From NCBI GenBank assembly GCA_902651635.1, contig CACRSC010000018.1:144605-186915 (forward strand): a DNA stretch of 42,311 bases. Reading direction: 5' to 3'. A program made the position numbers and the translations under genes. Source of the stretch: Mastigamoeba balamuthi. Lineage: Eukaryota > Evosea > Mastigamoebida > Mastigamoebidae. Under the pieces are notes generated by a model, which searched no databases, had not been told where the DNA came from, and saw only the letters and a list, made by a program, of their open reading frames with translations. This document shows, in pieces, positions 10,112 to 18,801 of this stretch. Position 1 is the stretch's first letter. Every line of letters starts with the position of its first letter.

Positions 10112-10387
10112 GTAGTGGACCCTGCTGCAGTGGTGTGTAGTGCAATGAATGAACTACACAGCATAGCAGAGGATCCGCTGCATGCTGCTATGCATGGTTC
10201 CACTACGTGCCGCTACATGTAATGCTGCTTTGTGCCACTACAGTAGCACTGCGTAGTGGCATGCAGTGGCATGGCATCATGTGTAGTGGCACGTAGCGAA
10301 ATCACGTGTAGTGGCATGTGGCGGACCCTCCACTATGCTGTGTAGTTCATTCATTGTGCTACACACTGCTGTGGCAGGGTCTGCTAC
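10112..10387. repeat. Fold-back inverted repeat, MITE-like
   Basis: Perfect 24-nt inverted arms lie at 10143-10166 and 10333-10356 (CAATGAATGAACTACACAGC on the left). Just outside, 10112-10140 and 10359-10387 pair over 29 nt, and their mismatches fall as three CA/TG dinucleotide swaps. The interior is made of TAGTGGCA and TGCCACTA units, so the whole segment can fold on itself. Similar units continue to about 10460. It is non-coding. Confidence 0.75.
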
Positions 10388-10469
10388 GCGCCACTACATA
10401 TGAAGGTGCTACGAATAAATGTGCTACGTACTGCTATGCATAAATATGCTATGTGCTGCTACATAATTA

Positions 10470-11480
10470 GGCAGCTCTCACCTACTCACAGAAAGCTACA
10501 CTGAAATCAATTGTGAACTGCCATCAAAAGGGCAGGCAGGTCATGTTTTCACTTTTGGGAAAGAGGAGCCCAGCCAGGGCAGCAGAAAGTGTTCAAGTGA
10601 GAGGAGTAGAGAGGGATCACTGAGGACCAGCAGGTGTCTCAGAGGCCTAGTACTTCTTCGATTTCTCATTCATGCAAACACTAATTCCTATAGAGAATGA
10701 AGCTCTCCAGTTTACAACTGAGAGATGTCTCTGCCCATTCTGTTTCTGTGCATAAAAAGTACTATTGAGTCCTTATATGTGCATGAGGGTTTGTAGCAGT
10801 AAGTGTGAAGCTCTTTTCAGTGCTGAAACATCATAACTTCCTTAATTCTGTAGATAATCATCACACTGTTTGTACCACATTTCGTGGAGATTGTTCTTCA
10901 GTTTCTTGAACTCAGCAGTAAGGCGAGTTGTTCCATCATCCTCCAGAGATCTGTTACAGTGGAATTTCAGGTAGATCCAGATTTCCAGAATTTATTGACA
11001 GTGTACGGGTCACACTGAGAATGTACTATTTTTGGTTTCCATCAAGGGGGTTCGGAAGAGGCGTTTGCACAGATAACCTATTTGCCACCATGAGAGACTC
11101 ATACATTAGTATGCACGTGATAAGGAGACAGATCTACAGTTGTGATGCATGATAGAGAATGTGATATATCTGAGCACAACCCGAGTGTCCAGTCCAACTC
11201 TGTGAGAAAATCAGGTCATCATTGTCTAACTCCTCCCAGTCCTCACGAGTGAGCACTATTGCTGCTATTTTATGCTTAACATGAGAGGCCCTGAGCTCGG
11301 CTACACTGTTATGCAGTCTGAAAATCTACCAGGGTCATCCACAGTGGTCTGTACACATCACAATAGAAACTGATGAGGGGGGGGATAATAAAGGGGGATG
11401 TATTAAAATCACTGTCCGGTTTCTGTCCATTTTCAAGCCTGGACAAATTCATCCAAGCTGGATGAGGATAACCAGCTGGA
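10470..11480. other. About 1 kb with no supportable gene
   Basis: Only short open frames exist and none shows splice-linked neighbours or a recognisable motif. The sequence is AT-rich like the left block. Near 11,400-11,510 it contains near-duplicate short words (CCAAGCTGGATGAGGA, CCAGTGGATGAATCATCC). The base composition changes to GC-rich just after 11,510. Confidence 0.4.
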
Positions 11481-11669
11481 AAAAGATGTCCAGTGGATGA
11501 ATCATCCTCCTCCAGCACGTGTCGCGATGTCTTTTTCTTGTATTTACAATCAGAGCAGAATAACAGGGGAAGGTCTGGGGGCCATGTGGTACCGCAGGCG
11601 CTTGCTGCGAAAAGAAAGAGACGCGCAAAAAGAGACGAATCCGCTCTGTCAGCAAAGGCAGCAGAGCTG

Positions 11670-11845
11670 GGCGAATCTGTGGATAGATCAATTGCGGGTT
11701 CCGCGTTTGCTCCACCGTTTTTGAGTCACAGTGGGAGCGAAAAGGCAATTCTGTACAACACGATACCGCAGCCGTTGAGAAGCTCAAAGAGTGAGCCGAG
11801 AAAAAGGTGTCTGAAGCAACACCCCTCACCGCGCGGCACATCACG
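11670..11845 (+). promoter_or_regulatory. 5' flank of GTPase A, duplicated upstream of GTPase B
   Basis: This flank matches 14819-14980 closely: TCAATTGCGGGTTCCGCGTT and TGCTCCACC, then GGGAGCGAAAAGGCAATTC and the CTCACCGCGCGGCACA(T/C)CA(T/C) end just before the ATG. It presumably carries the promoter and 5' UTR. GTPase C lacks this flank. Confidence 0.6.
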
Positions 11846-13018
11846 ATGGAGGCCACCAGCGATGAGCTGAGGCGCAGTTGCGGCTCCTCTCTCCCCTCTT
11901 GCCCTCGTCCCATCTGGGGTTCACGTTTCGTTCCACCGTCTGTTGGCTTGACAGGAGTGCTCGTGGCCGTGGGCGAGAAGGTTCCAACGGTGTACCTCTT
12001 CGGCTTCACGGGCGCGGGCAAGAGCAGCCTCATCAGCACCCTCCAGACCGCCGCCAAGGCGTCCACCACAGCATTGATCGGCGGCGTGGCGACCAAGAAA
12101 TCCAGAACCAAGAGCGTCAGGGACGTGGAGGTCCTGTGCAACGGCAAGACCAAGACCGTGGCCCACATGGTCGACACCCGCGGGTGGAACGAAGGCACCA
12201 CCGCCGATGCCATGTACGACGAGATATGCCAGCTCGTCACCGGCGGCGAAGAGTGGTTCTTCCGGAGGACGTGGTACGCCTCTGCCCTGCTGCCCCTCGC
12301 ATATCCTAGAGCTTGGCATCCCCCTTCCATTGTTGTTCTCTTGCGCTTTTGCGCTCTGCTGGTTGTGACGCTCTCTCGCCGCACCCGCAGGAAAAACCGC
12401 ATAGCGAGAATGTTCAATCGGAGTGTAACCCAGAGGCACGCCAACGCCAACTGCATCATCATCGTGGGGTGGCCGCTCTTGACGGACCAGCAGCTCAGAG
12501 AGTACCGCGCCCTCAAGCACATGCTCGAGAGGGGGGACCTGGGTTACATCACGGGCTGGGTGCTCACCGGCCTCCGCAATGAGTGGCAGTGGGACGGCAA
12601 CTTTCTGGAGATAGTGGCGCCCCTCAGCGACCACTTCGCCAAGATCAGCAACTACGTGCCCTCCGAGAACGGAGAGGAGGTACCCACAGAGGATGTCATC
12701 GACCACCAGGCGCTGCTGCTGCTGGAGCGCATCGTGAGCAGGTGGTCGGACCCAGAGCTCGAGTCCATCAAGAGCCCCGTCCTTGCGCTGTGGGATACAG
12801 CCATCGAGAACTTTACCACGGGCAGGGTCACCAACGCCCTCTGGTCGACACTCAGCCTCACCAACCTCATCAACCTTTTCTTGCTGTTCGTCTTCCAGAA
12901 CTTCCCCACGGGCAGGGTCATCAACGCCCTCTGGTCGGCGCTCACCTTCAGCAACTGCGTCAGCATTTTCGCGCTCATCCTGGTTGTGTGGCACGTCATC
13001 CGCACCAGTCGGGCGTGA
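11846..13018 (+). CDS. P-loop GTPase-like protein with C-terminal membrane segments (copy A)
   Basis: Exons 11846-11876, 11955-12270 and 12391-13018 join in phases 1 and 2 to 324 residues. The G1/Walker A motif is GFTGAGKSS around residues 27-35 (Lys33). A Walker B/G3 motif HMVDTRGW follows. There is no ordinary NKxD/TKxD; the equivalent strand reads GWVLTG, so base specificity is uncertain. The fold looks like the AIG1/IRG side of P-loop GTPases. The start is MEATSDELRR, chosen because copies B and C start at the same place and share both intron positions. The C-terminus holds two tandem versions of an NF(T/P)TGRV.NALWS.L..SN/TN.. module, each ending in a hydrophobic helix. Copies B and C have one. 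It is followed closely by a broken receptor copy. Confidence 0.75.
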   Translation: MEATSDELRRSCGSSLPSCPRPIWGSRFVPPSVGLTGVLVAVGEKVPTVYLFGFTGAGKSSLISTLQTAAKASTTALIGGVATKKSRTKSVRDVEVLCNGKTKTVAHMVDTRGWNEGTTADAMYDEICQLVTGGEEWFFRRTWYASALLPLAYPRAWHPPSIVVLLRFCALLVVTLSRRTRRKNRIARMFNRSVTQRHANANCIIIVGWPLLTDQQLREYRALKHMLERGDLGYITGWVLTGLRNEWQWDGNFLEIVAPLSDHFAKISNYVPSENGEEVPTEDVIDHQALLLLERIVSRWSDPELESIKSPVLALWDTAIENFTTGRVTNALWSTLSLTNLINLFLLFVFQNFPTGRVINALWSALTFSNCVSIFALILVVWHVIRTSRA

Positions 13019-13193
13019 CAAAAGTGGCTGAACAAGTTCCAAATACAGCTTCTAGGATTTTGCGCCCACTCAATGACGTGTCGTTGTACTCCTTGTGGTA
13101 TGGTTTCCCGTATGGGGTTGTGCTGTCGTCATTTCACTCAGAGAGCTCAACGTGGCATTTCCTCGTACGCATCGACGCCCCCTTTTCGGGGCA

Positions 13194-14175
13194 ATGAGAA
13201 CGAGGATCGCCAGCTCGCCCCTCGCTGTCAGAGAAACCGAGCTGTCTCCTTATTGTCTGCTTGCGTGGGGGGGACGGCGTGTCTGCGACACGGTCATATG
13301 TTGGTTGGCAGAACCTTGGGGACTGGAACTGAGGGGTAGAGGCACCTTTGCCCCTCAGCGACTGCGCCCTCCGCGCAGTACCGCGCAGGCCCAGAGGTCC
13401 CCAGAGGGAACCTCCTGGAACCTCGCGGGCCAGGGCCGCCGAAGCGCGCCGTGGGGTGCTTTGAGACTGGGGTGCCGACTGGTGGGGGCTCGAGGCCACA
13501 GCCGAACCCAGTCGCGCCGCCCAGCTCCGGGGCAGAAGTAGGAAGACTCCCACCACTGCTGCCACGTCCTCTCCCAACCAAGTTTTTGCTTTTGAGAAAA
13601 AACAAAAACGAGGCGGGGACGGGGAAGGAGGGAGAGCCGCCGTGCGCTGTTGGGGCTGTTCTCTTCAAAAGAGGGGCAACCGCGTCAGCAGCTGCCGTCA
13701 CGGAAATCTGCGCCGAGATTTCTCGGCTCATCGCAGACTTGAAGGATTGCTCTTGTCTCTCCTCTGTTGAGCCTACGGCCCACAGTAGTCATCTCTGTTT
13801 TTTTCTGTCACCAGATCCGAGTGCTCTGCCAGCAGCACCAGAGCAACTGCGCTGCCGCACCTGCGGAGACCCACAGTGCCGGAGCTCTGACGACGCCAAC
13901 GACTGCTCCTCTGCCTCGCGGCCCTGCCTGTCCATCGCGTGCGGCCTCAGGCTGGGGCGTCGACTCTGTACGCGTTCTGGGCGAGTCGTACGCGGTGTCC
14001 TCCAGCGTCTTCCTGTCCATCGACTCGCTGTCCGCCGTCGGCAACGGGACAGCCTCCCAGAAGAGGTCTGTGGCTCGGTGTTGGGGTGGTGGAGGGGAGT
14101 GCACCCAACTGACGTGTGCTGTTGCACGTGCACAGGACGCTTCTGGTCGTCTCGGGCAAAGCGAGCACGAGGTGC
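13194..14175 (+). pseudogene. Truncated, frameshifted copy of the large receptor's 5' end
   Basis: The sequence corresponds to the receptor gene's first two exons plus about 30 nt of exon 3 (18802-19350). The start MRTRIASSPLAV matches MRARIASSPLAG. The GTGGCATTTCCTCGTACGCA word upstream is also shared. The exon-2 part (about 13850-14070) has the ANDCSSASRPCLSI segment in one frame and SVRVLGESYAVSSSV plus GNGTASQKR in another, so at least one frameshift is present. The first-exon donor is lost. After GGACGCTTCTGGTCGTCTCG the match stops at about 14,170 and nothing of the beta-helix, Cys-rich or ART regions follows. It sits directly after GTPase A, in the same arrangement as GTPase C and the intact receptor. 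Confidence 0.75.
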
Positions 14176-14582
14176 ACCGCGAGTACTTCGATGAAGACGG
14201 GCTCCTGCAGCTCCTTGAGGATCTCACCAGCGCCTGGACGGGCCCACCTGGCACTCCTCGAACGTCTCCGGGCTGAGGGGCAGTATGTGGTGGGGAGTGG
14301 TGGGCCGGGCGAAGACGGCTGACGAGTGAATAATCCAATAAGAAAGGTGTGCGCGTTAGGGCATGGCGGGGTGTGGGAGGCGGCAATGCTTGCTGCCATC
14401 AGCGCGCGTGTTGTGCCGCGCAGTAACGCAGTTGGCGAGACAGGGAAGAGTGGAAGCTCAACCATGTGGGGGAGCGGGTGCGACAAGCAGACGTTGTTGT
14501 TTGCTGTGGGGCGCTGCATTCTCGCACAGGCCGCACGGATCCCTCAACAAGCGTGGCCAGCAATTGCCACTATGAAAACGAT

Positions 14583-14721
14583 GTAACAAAATCACACAAC
14601 ACAATAAATCACACACTGCCATTATTCCGATTTCATGCCGGGGAAAGGGTCAAAATTGGGCCTAAATGGCGGTGTGACCGCCATCTGTGATTAAAGTGTG
14701 ATTAATGTGTGATTTTGTTAC
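14583..14721. mobile_element. Small MITE-like element with 15-nt terminal inverted repeats
   Basis: Perfect 15-nt inverted ends GTAACAAAATCACAC lie at 14583-14597 and 14707-14721, with looser pairing inward (repeated AATCACAC / GTGTGATT). A central perfect hairpin, ATGGCGGT-GTG-ACCGCCAT, lies at 14666-14684. The element is AT-rich inside GC-rich DNA, 139 bp long and non-coding. A further GTGTGATTTTG follows at about 14729. No target-site duplication is clear. It separates the broken receptor from GTPase B. Confidence 0.6.
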
Positions 14722-14818
14722 TTCGTTGTGTGATTTTGCTCACAGCGCATCATCGACGAGACCATGGAGGCCAAAGGTGCGGCGGCTTCTGGAGCACTGG
14801 CTGGTCCGAGTTGAGGGC

Positions 14819-14980
14819 TGGGGGAATCTGTGGATCGATCAATTGCGGGTTCCGCGTTTGCTCCACCCTATCACGTCACAGCGGGAGCGAAAAGGCAATT
14901 CCGTACACCAGCTGAAGCGCCAAGAGCGAGCGAGCCGAGAAAAGGTGTGTAAAAGAACACCTCTCACTGCGCGGCACACC
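14819..14980 (+). promoter_or_regulatory. 5' flank of GTPase B, duplicate of the GTPase A flank
   Basis: It is closely similar to 11670-11845, including TCAATTGCGGGTTCCGCGTT and the GGGAGCGAAAAGGCAATTC block. The duplication therefore took the promoter with the gene. Confidence 0.6.
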
Positions 14981-16079
14981 ATGGTAGAGGCCACCAACGA
15001 TGATCTGAGGCGCAGTTGCGGCTCCTCTCTCCCCTCTTGCCCTCTTCCCATCTGGGGTTCACGTTTCGTTCCCACCGGCTGTTGGCGTGACAGGAGTGCT
15101 CGAGGCCGTGGGCGAGAAGGTTCCAACGGTGTACCTCTTCGGCTTCACGGGGACGGGCAAGAGCAGCCTCATCAGCACCCTCCAGACCGCCGCCAAGGCG
15201 TCCACCACAGCGCTGATCGGCGGCGTGGCGCTGACCAAGGACCCGGCATCCATGAGCGTGCGCTCCTTCGACGTGGAGGTCACGTACAACTCCAAGACCA
15301 AGCCCGTGGCCCACATGGTCGACACCCGCGGGTGGAACGACGGCACCACCGCCGAGGAGATGTACAGCGAGATATGCCAGCTCGTCACTGGCGGCGAGGA
15401 GCGGTTCCTCTGGAGGACGTGCGCACACCACTTCAGCCCTTCTTTTCCTTCGGCTTGTCATTCTCTCTTGTTCTTTTGCGCTCGGCTGACTGTGACGCTC
15501 TCTCGCCCGCACCGCCGCAGGGAGAAGCGCATAGCGAGTCCGCTCAAGAGACGTGTGGCCAAAACGCACGCCAACGCCAACAGCATCCTCATCGTGGGGT
15601 CGCCGCTCCTGTCGGACAACCAGCTCACACAGTACCGCAGCCTCAAGGACATGCTCGAGAGGGCGGACCTGGGCTACATCACCGGCTGGGTGCTCACCGG
15701 ACCCCGCGAGAAGGGGAAGCCGGACGACCACTTCCGGGGGAGCGTGGCGCCCTTGCACGACCGCTTCGCCAAGCTCAGCAACTACGTGCCCCGGGGGTAC
15801 GGGGAGGATGTACCCACCGACGAGGCCATCGACCACCAGGCGCTGCTGCTGCTGGAACGCATCGTGCGCAGGTGGTCGGACCCGGAGCTCGAGGTCAGGA
15901 ACCCCGCCCTTGCGCTGTGGGAGACCGCCGTCCAGAACTTCCCCGTTGACAAAGTCACCAAAGCCCTCTGGTCGACATTCAGCCCCGGAAACCTCGTCAA
16001 CCTTCTCGTGCTGTTCGTGGTCATCTGGATCGTCAAGAGCAGCAGCGCGAGTGAAATACTGCGCAAGTCCCGGATATAG
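14981..16079 (+). CDS. P-loop GTPase-like protein with C-terminal membrane anchor (copy B)
   Basis: Exons 14981-15014, 15094-15418 and 15521-16079 join in phases 1 and 2 to 305 residues. G1 is GFTGTGKSS and G3 is HMVDTRGW. Like copy A it lacks a clear NKxD. The body is highly similar to A and C (ITGWVLTGPR, HDRFAKLSNYVPRG, LLLERIVRRWSDPELE). The C-terminus has a single hydrophobic helix (NLVNLLVLFVVIWIV) followed by a short Ser/Arg/Lys tail, as for a tail anchor facing the cytosol. The donor of intron 1 is GTTGCG and that of intron 2 is GTGCGC. Both introns lie at the same codons as in A and C. The role is unknown; membrane-bound signalling or defence is inference. Confidence 0.75.
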
Positions 16080-16237
16080 AAGGCCCTCTCTCTGTCCGAC
16101 CCCCCCGTAACACGTCATTCACTCCATCTGCAATGCAAGGCCTGCACAACGTCAGACACGCCCCGATTTCTGGAAACACACATGTTCTGCATTACAGAAG
16201 GAAAGCAATTGTTTCTGGGCGTTTGGCTGCGGAGGCC

Positions 16238-17271
16238 TCACAGCAGCCCCAGTGACCTGAGCACGCGGTACATAGGGGAGTCCTCCACTGTGCTCTTGAT
16301 CGCTTCGATCACTGCTTCTTTGATAACTGCTGTCTTGTCCGCCAGTTGCACTCTGTCCTGGTTGGTTTTAATCAATTTGCACACCTCTGCGCGGAGGGAC
16401 TCGATGGCCTGAGCAGCCTCTTTGGCATTCTGGCGGTGTTTGGCCTCGGCCGATTGGAGTACTGCCTTGTCCGGCTCCTTCTGCTTGGCCTCCACATACT
16501 TGTCTATGAAGCGCTGGCAGAACCACGAGGTGCAGGAATACTCCTTCCCCCTCTCCTGTGTGACCACCACTGGGCCCTGGTCCTCGGCAACGCGGTTGAC
16601 GACGCCCAGGGCTTGCTCCATCACGGGCGGCAAACGGCACTCGAAATTCCTCGTCGAGCCCAGTGTCTCCTCCTGCGTCGTCACCTCTGCAGCCCGAGAG
16701 ATCTCCAAGGCGATGGCCATCAGCGTCTGCCGAGAGCTGTAGCAGACTGTCCAGCCAACAGCTGTGAGCTGAGAAATCGAAGGGGGGGAGAGAGAGAGAA
16801 CACACACCGGCAAATAGCAGAGCGATGAGGACCCACAAGCGCAGGGAGTTGTCGCTCACCTGCCTGGAGCGCGCCTCCTCCTTGGAATCTGCAGGCGGCG
16901 GGGCACTGCTCTCACCCGTGCCCTTTCTGGGCTTCGGCGAGTCGCTCGAACTCGCGGCGGAGTCTCCGAGCTTCGGCTTCACGCCGGTGGGCTCTGCCGA
17001 GTGGGGCACGGGGGCGCTCAGCAATGTACGAATCTGAACCCAGCGCTGGGGCAAACGGACCTGAGCGGTGTGGAGAGGTGGATCCACCTTTGTCGCTGTC
17101 AGTTGTGGGCCTCCTGTCGTCGTTGAGGCCCGAGCCCGAGAGCTGGGTGGGCATGGGCGATGCAGCTTCCGTATGGTCCGCCACTGTGCCGGCTGGCAGC
17201 TCAGCTTCATGTTTTGAGGGAAGCCTGCTGGCGTCCTGCGCCCCAGCCTCTGTCCCTTGGTGCTCACTCAT
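16238..17271 (-). CDS. Single-pass membrane protein with disordered N-terminus
   Basis: The gene lies on the minus strand between GTPases B and C. The start MSEHQGTEAGAQDASR is followed by a Ser/Pro/Asp-rich disordered region. One frame change at about 17100-17020 is needed to reach the segment that ends KEEARSRQVSDNSLRL, probably through a short intron I could not fix. A 37-nt intron (16769-16805) then interrupts a membrane helix that reads LWVLIALLFAG and then LTAVGWTVCYS. The last exon, 16768-16238, encodes a globular, helical region with an RNFEC/EYSCTSWFC cysteine set and a coiled-coil end (AEAKHRQNAKEAAQAIESLR), stop after RSLGLL. A type II topology would place the C-terminal domain outside. 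No family is recognised. Confidence 0.6.
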
Positions 17272-17434
17272 CCGCTGTATTAGAGCGCCCTCGTTTAATC
17301 GTCAAGGTCTCTGTAGGCGCGGTGGCTCACAGATCTTCTCGGGGTCTCCCGGTTCCCCGTTTGCACCCGTGTTTTTGCTCTTGCGTCACAACGAAAAGAG
17401 ACAAACACCAACAGCAGACCTCAGAGCAAGCGGC

Positions 17435-18531
17435 ATGGGCTCACCGAACGACGAGCTGCGGCTCAGTGCGACGCACCGCCCACCCCGCCTTCGCCGCAGA
17501 TAGCTGGCCAGCGGGTACTGACGGCCTGCCTCGCAACGCAGAGCTGCTGAGGCGAGTGGGCAACACCGGTACCCCGCCGACGGTGTACCTCTTCGGCTTC
17601 ACGGGGGCGGGCAAGAGCAGCCTCATCAGCACCCTCCAGACCGCCGCCAGGGCGCTCACCACGGCGCTGATCGGCAGCGTGGCGATGGCCAAGGAATCCG
17701 GAACAATGAGCGTCAGCGCGACCGACGTGGTTGTCGACCACTGCTGCAGGGAGACGCCCGTGGCCCACATGGTCGACACCCGCGGGTGGGCCGAAGGCAC
17801 CAAGGCCGAGGGTATGTACGACGAGATCTACGCGTGCGTCATGGGCGGCATCGACGGCGTCTTCTTGCGGTGCGATTCCTGTCGGTTGCCTGCTGTGCCT
17901 CTTGTGCTGTGCGAAAATGAAATGAAAGCAATTGTGTCGGGGGGAGTTTCCCAATTTTCCCGTTCTCCTCCCACGACTCAACTGCTGAGCGGTCCGCAGT
18001 GGAGAGAAGCAGATTGCGAGTCCGCTCCAGAGGCGTGTGGCCAAGACGCACGCCAACGCCAACTGCATCATCATCGTGGGGTCGCCGCTCTTGTCGGACC
18101 AGCAGCTCAGAGAGTACCGCGCCCTCAAGGACATGCTCAACAGGGCGGACCTGGGCCACATCACGGGCTGGGTGCTCACCGGCCCCCGCAAGGAGGGGCA
18201 GCTGGACGACCACTTCCTGGATATCGTGGCGCCCTTGCACGACCGCTTCGCCAAGATCAGCAACTACGTGCCCCGCGAGAACGGGGAGAAGGTCCCCACC
18301 GACGAGGCCATCGACCTCAAGGCGCTGCAGCTGCTGGAGAGCGTTGTGTGCCAGTGGGCGGACGTGGAGCTCGAGGTCAAGAGCCCGGCCCTCATGCTGT
18401 GGGAGACCGCCCTCCGCAACTTCCCCAAGGACAGGGTCGCCAAAGCCCTGTGGTCGGCGCTCACCTTCAGCAACTGCGTCAGCATGTTCGTGCTCCTCCT
18501 GGTTGTGTGTCTGGTCACCCGCTCCAAGTAG
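17435..18531 (+). CDS. P-loop GTPase-like protein with C-terminal membrane anchor (copy C)
   Basis: Exons 17435-17465, 17542-17869 and 18000-18531 join in phases 1 and 2 to 296 residues. G1 is GFTGAGKSS and G3 is HMVDTRGW, with the same GWVLTGPR in place of a normal G4. The start MGSPNDELRL differs from A and B, and its 5' flank is unrelated to theirs. A single C-terminal helix (CVSMFVLLLVVCLV) ends with a Thr-Arg-Ser-Lys tail. It lies 270 bp upstream of the intact receptor, and the spacer words after its stop (ACAAGTTCCAAATA, CGCCCACCCAATGACG) are shared with the spacer after GTPase A. GTPase and receptor were therefore duplicated as one unit. Confidence 0.75.
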
Positions 18532-18801
18532 GGAATGACAAGGGGCTTCCTTCCCCTCACCCCTACAAACAAGTTCCAAATATAACCAGGATTATACGCC
18601 CACCCAATGACGCGTCGTTAAACTCGCAGTCCGAATGAGTTTGTTCTGTCGTCACCCTGGGCCGGAGGCAAAGATTAGATTTTGGGTATCTCGGAGATCC
18701 AAAAATAACACACCAACAGCGCCGCCAATCAGAGACCCCAACGTGGCATTTCCTCGCACGCATCGCCGCCCCCTTTTCCGCGCTTCGGAGCACCGATCGC
18801 A

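Noticed and set aside
10928-11152. 74-codon plus-strand frame as a gene
   Set aside because: It has no motif, splice partner or regulatory signal, and lies in AT-rich non-coding sequence.
1-11450. Left block as an integrated giant virus or Polinton
   Set aside because: No polymerase, integrase, capsid or packaging ATPase signature was seen. The one recognisable protein is transposase-like.
13294-13731. Open frames between GTPase A and B read as an independent gene
   Set aside because: The only conserved content here matches the receptor's 5' exons in shifted frames. No independent start-stop structure is supported.
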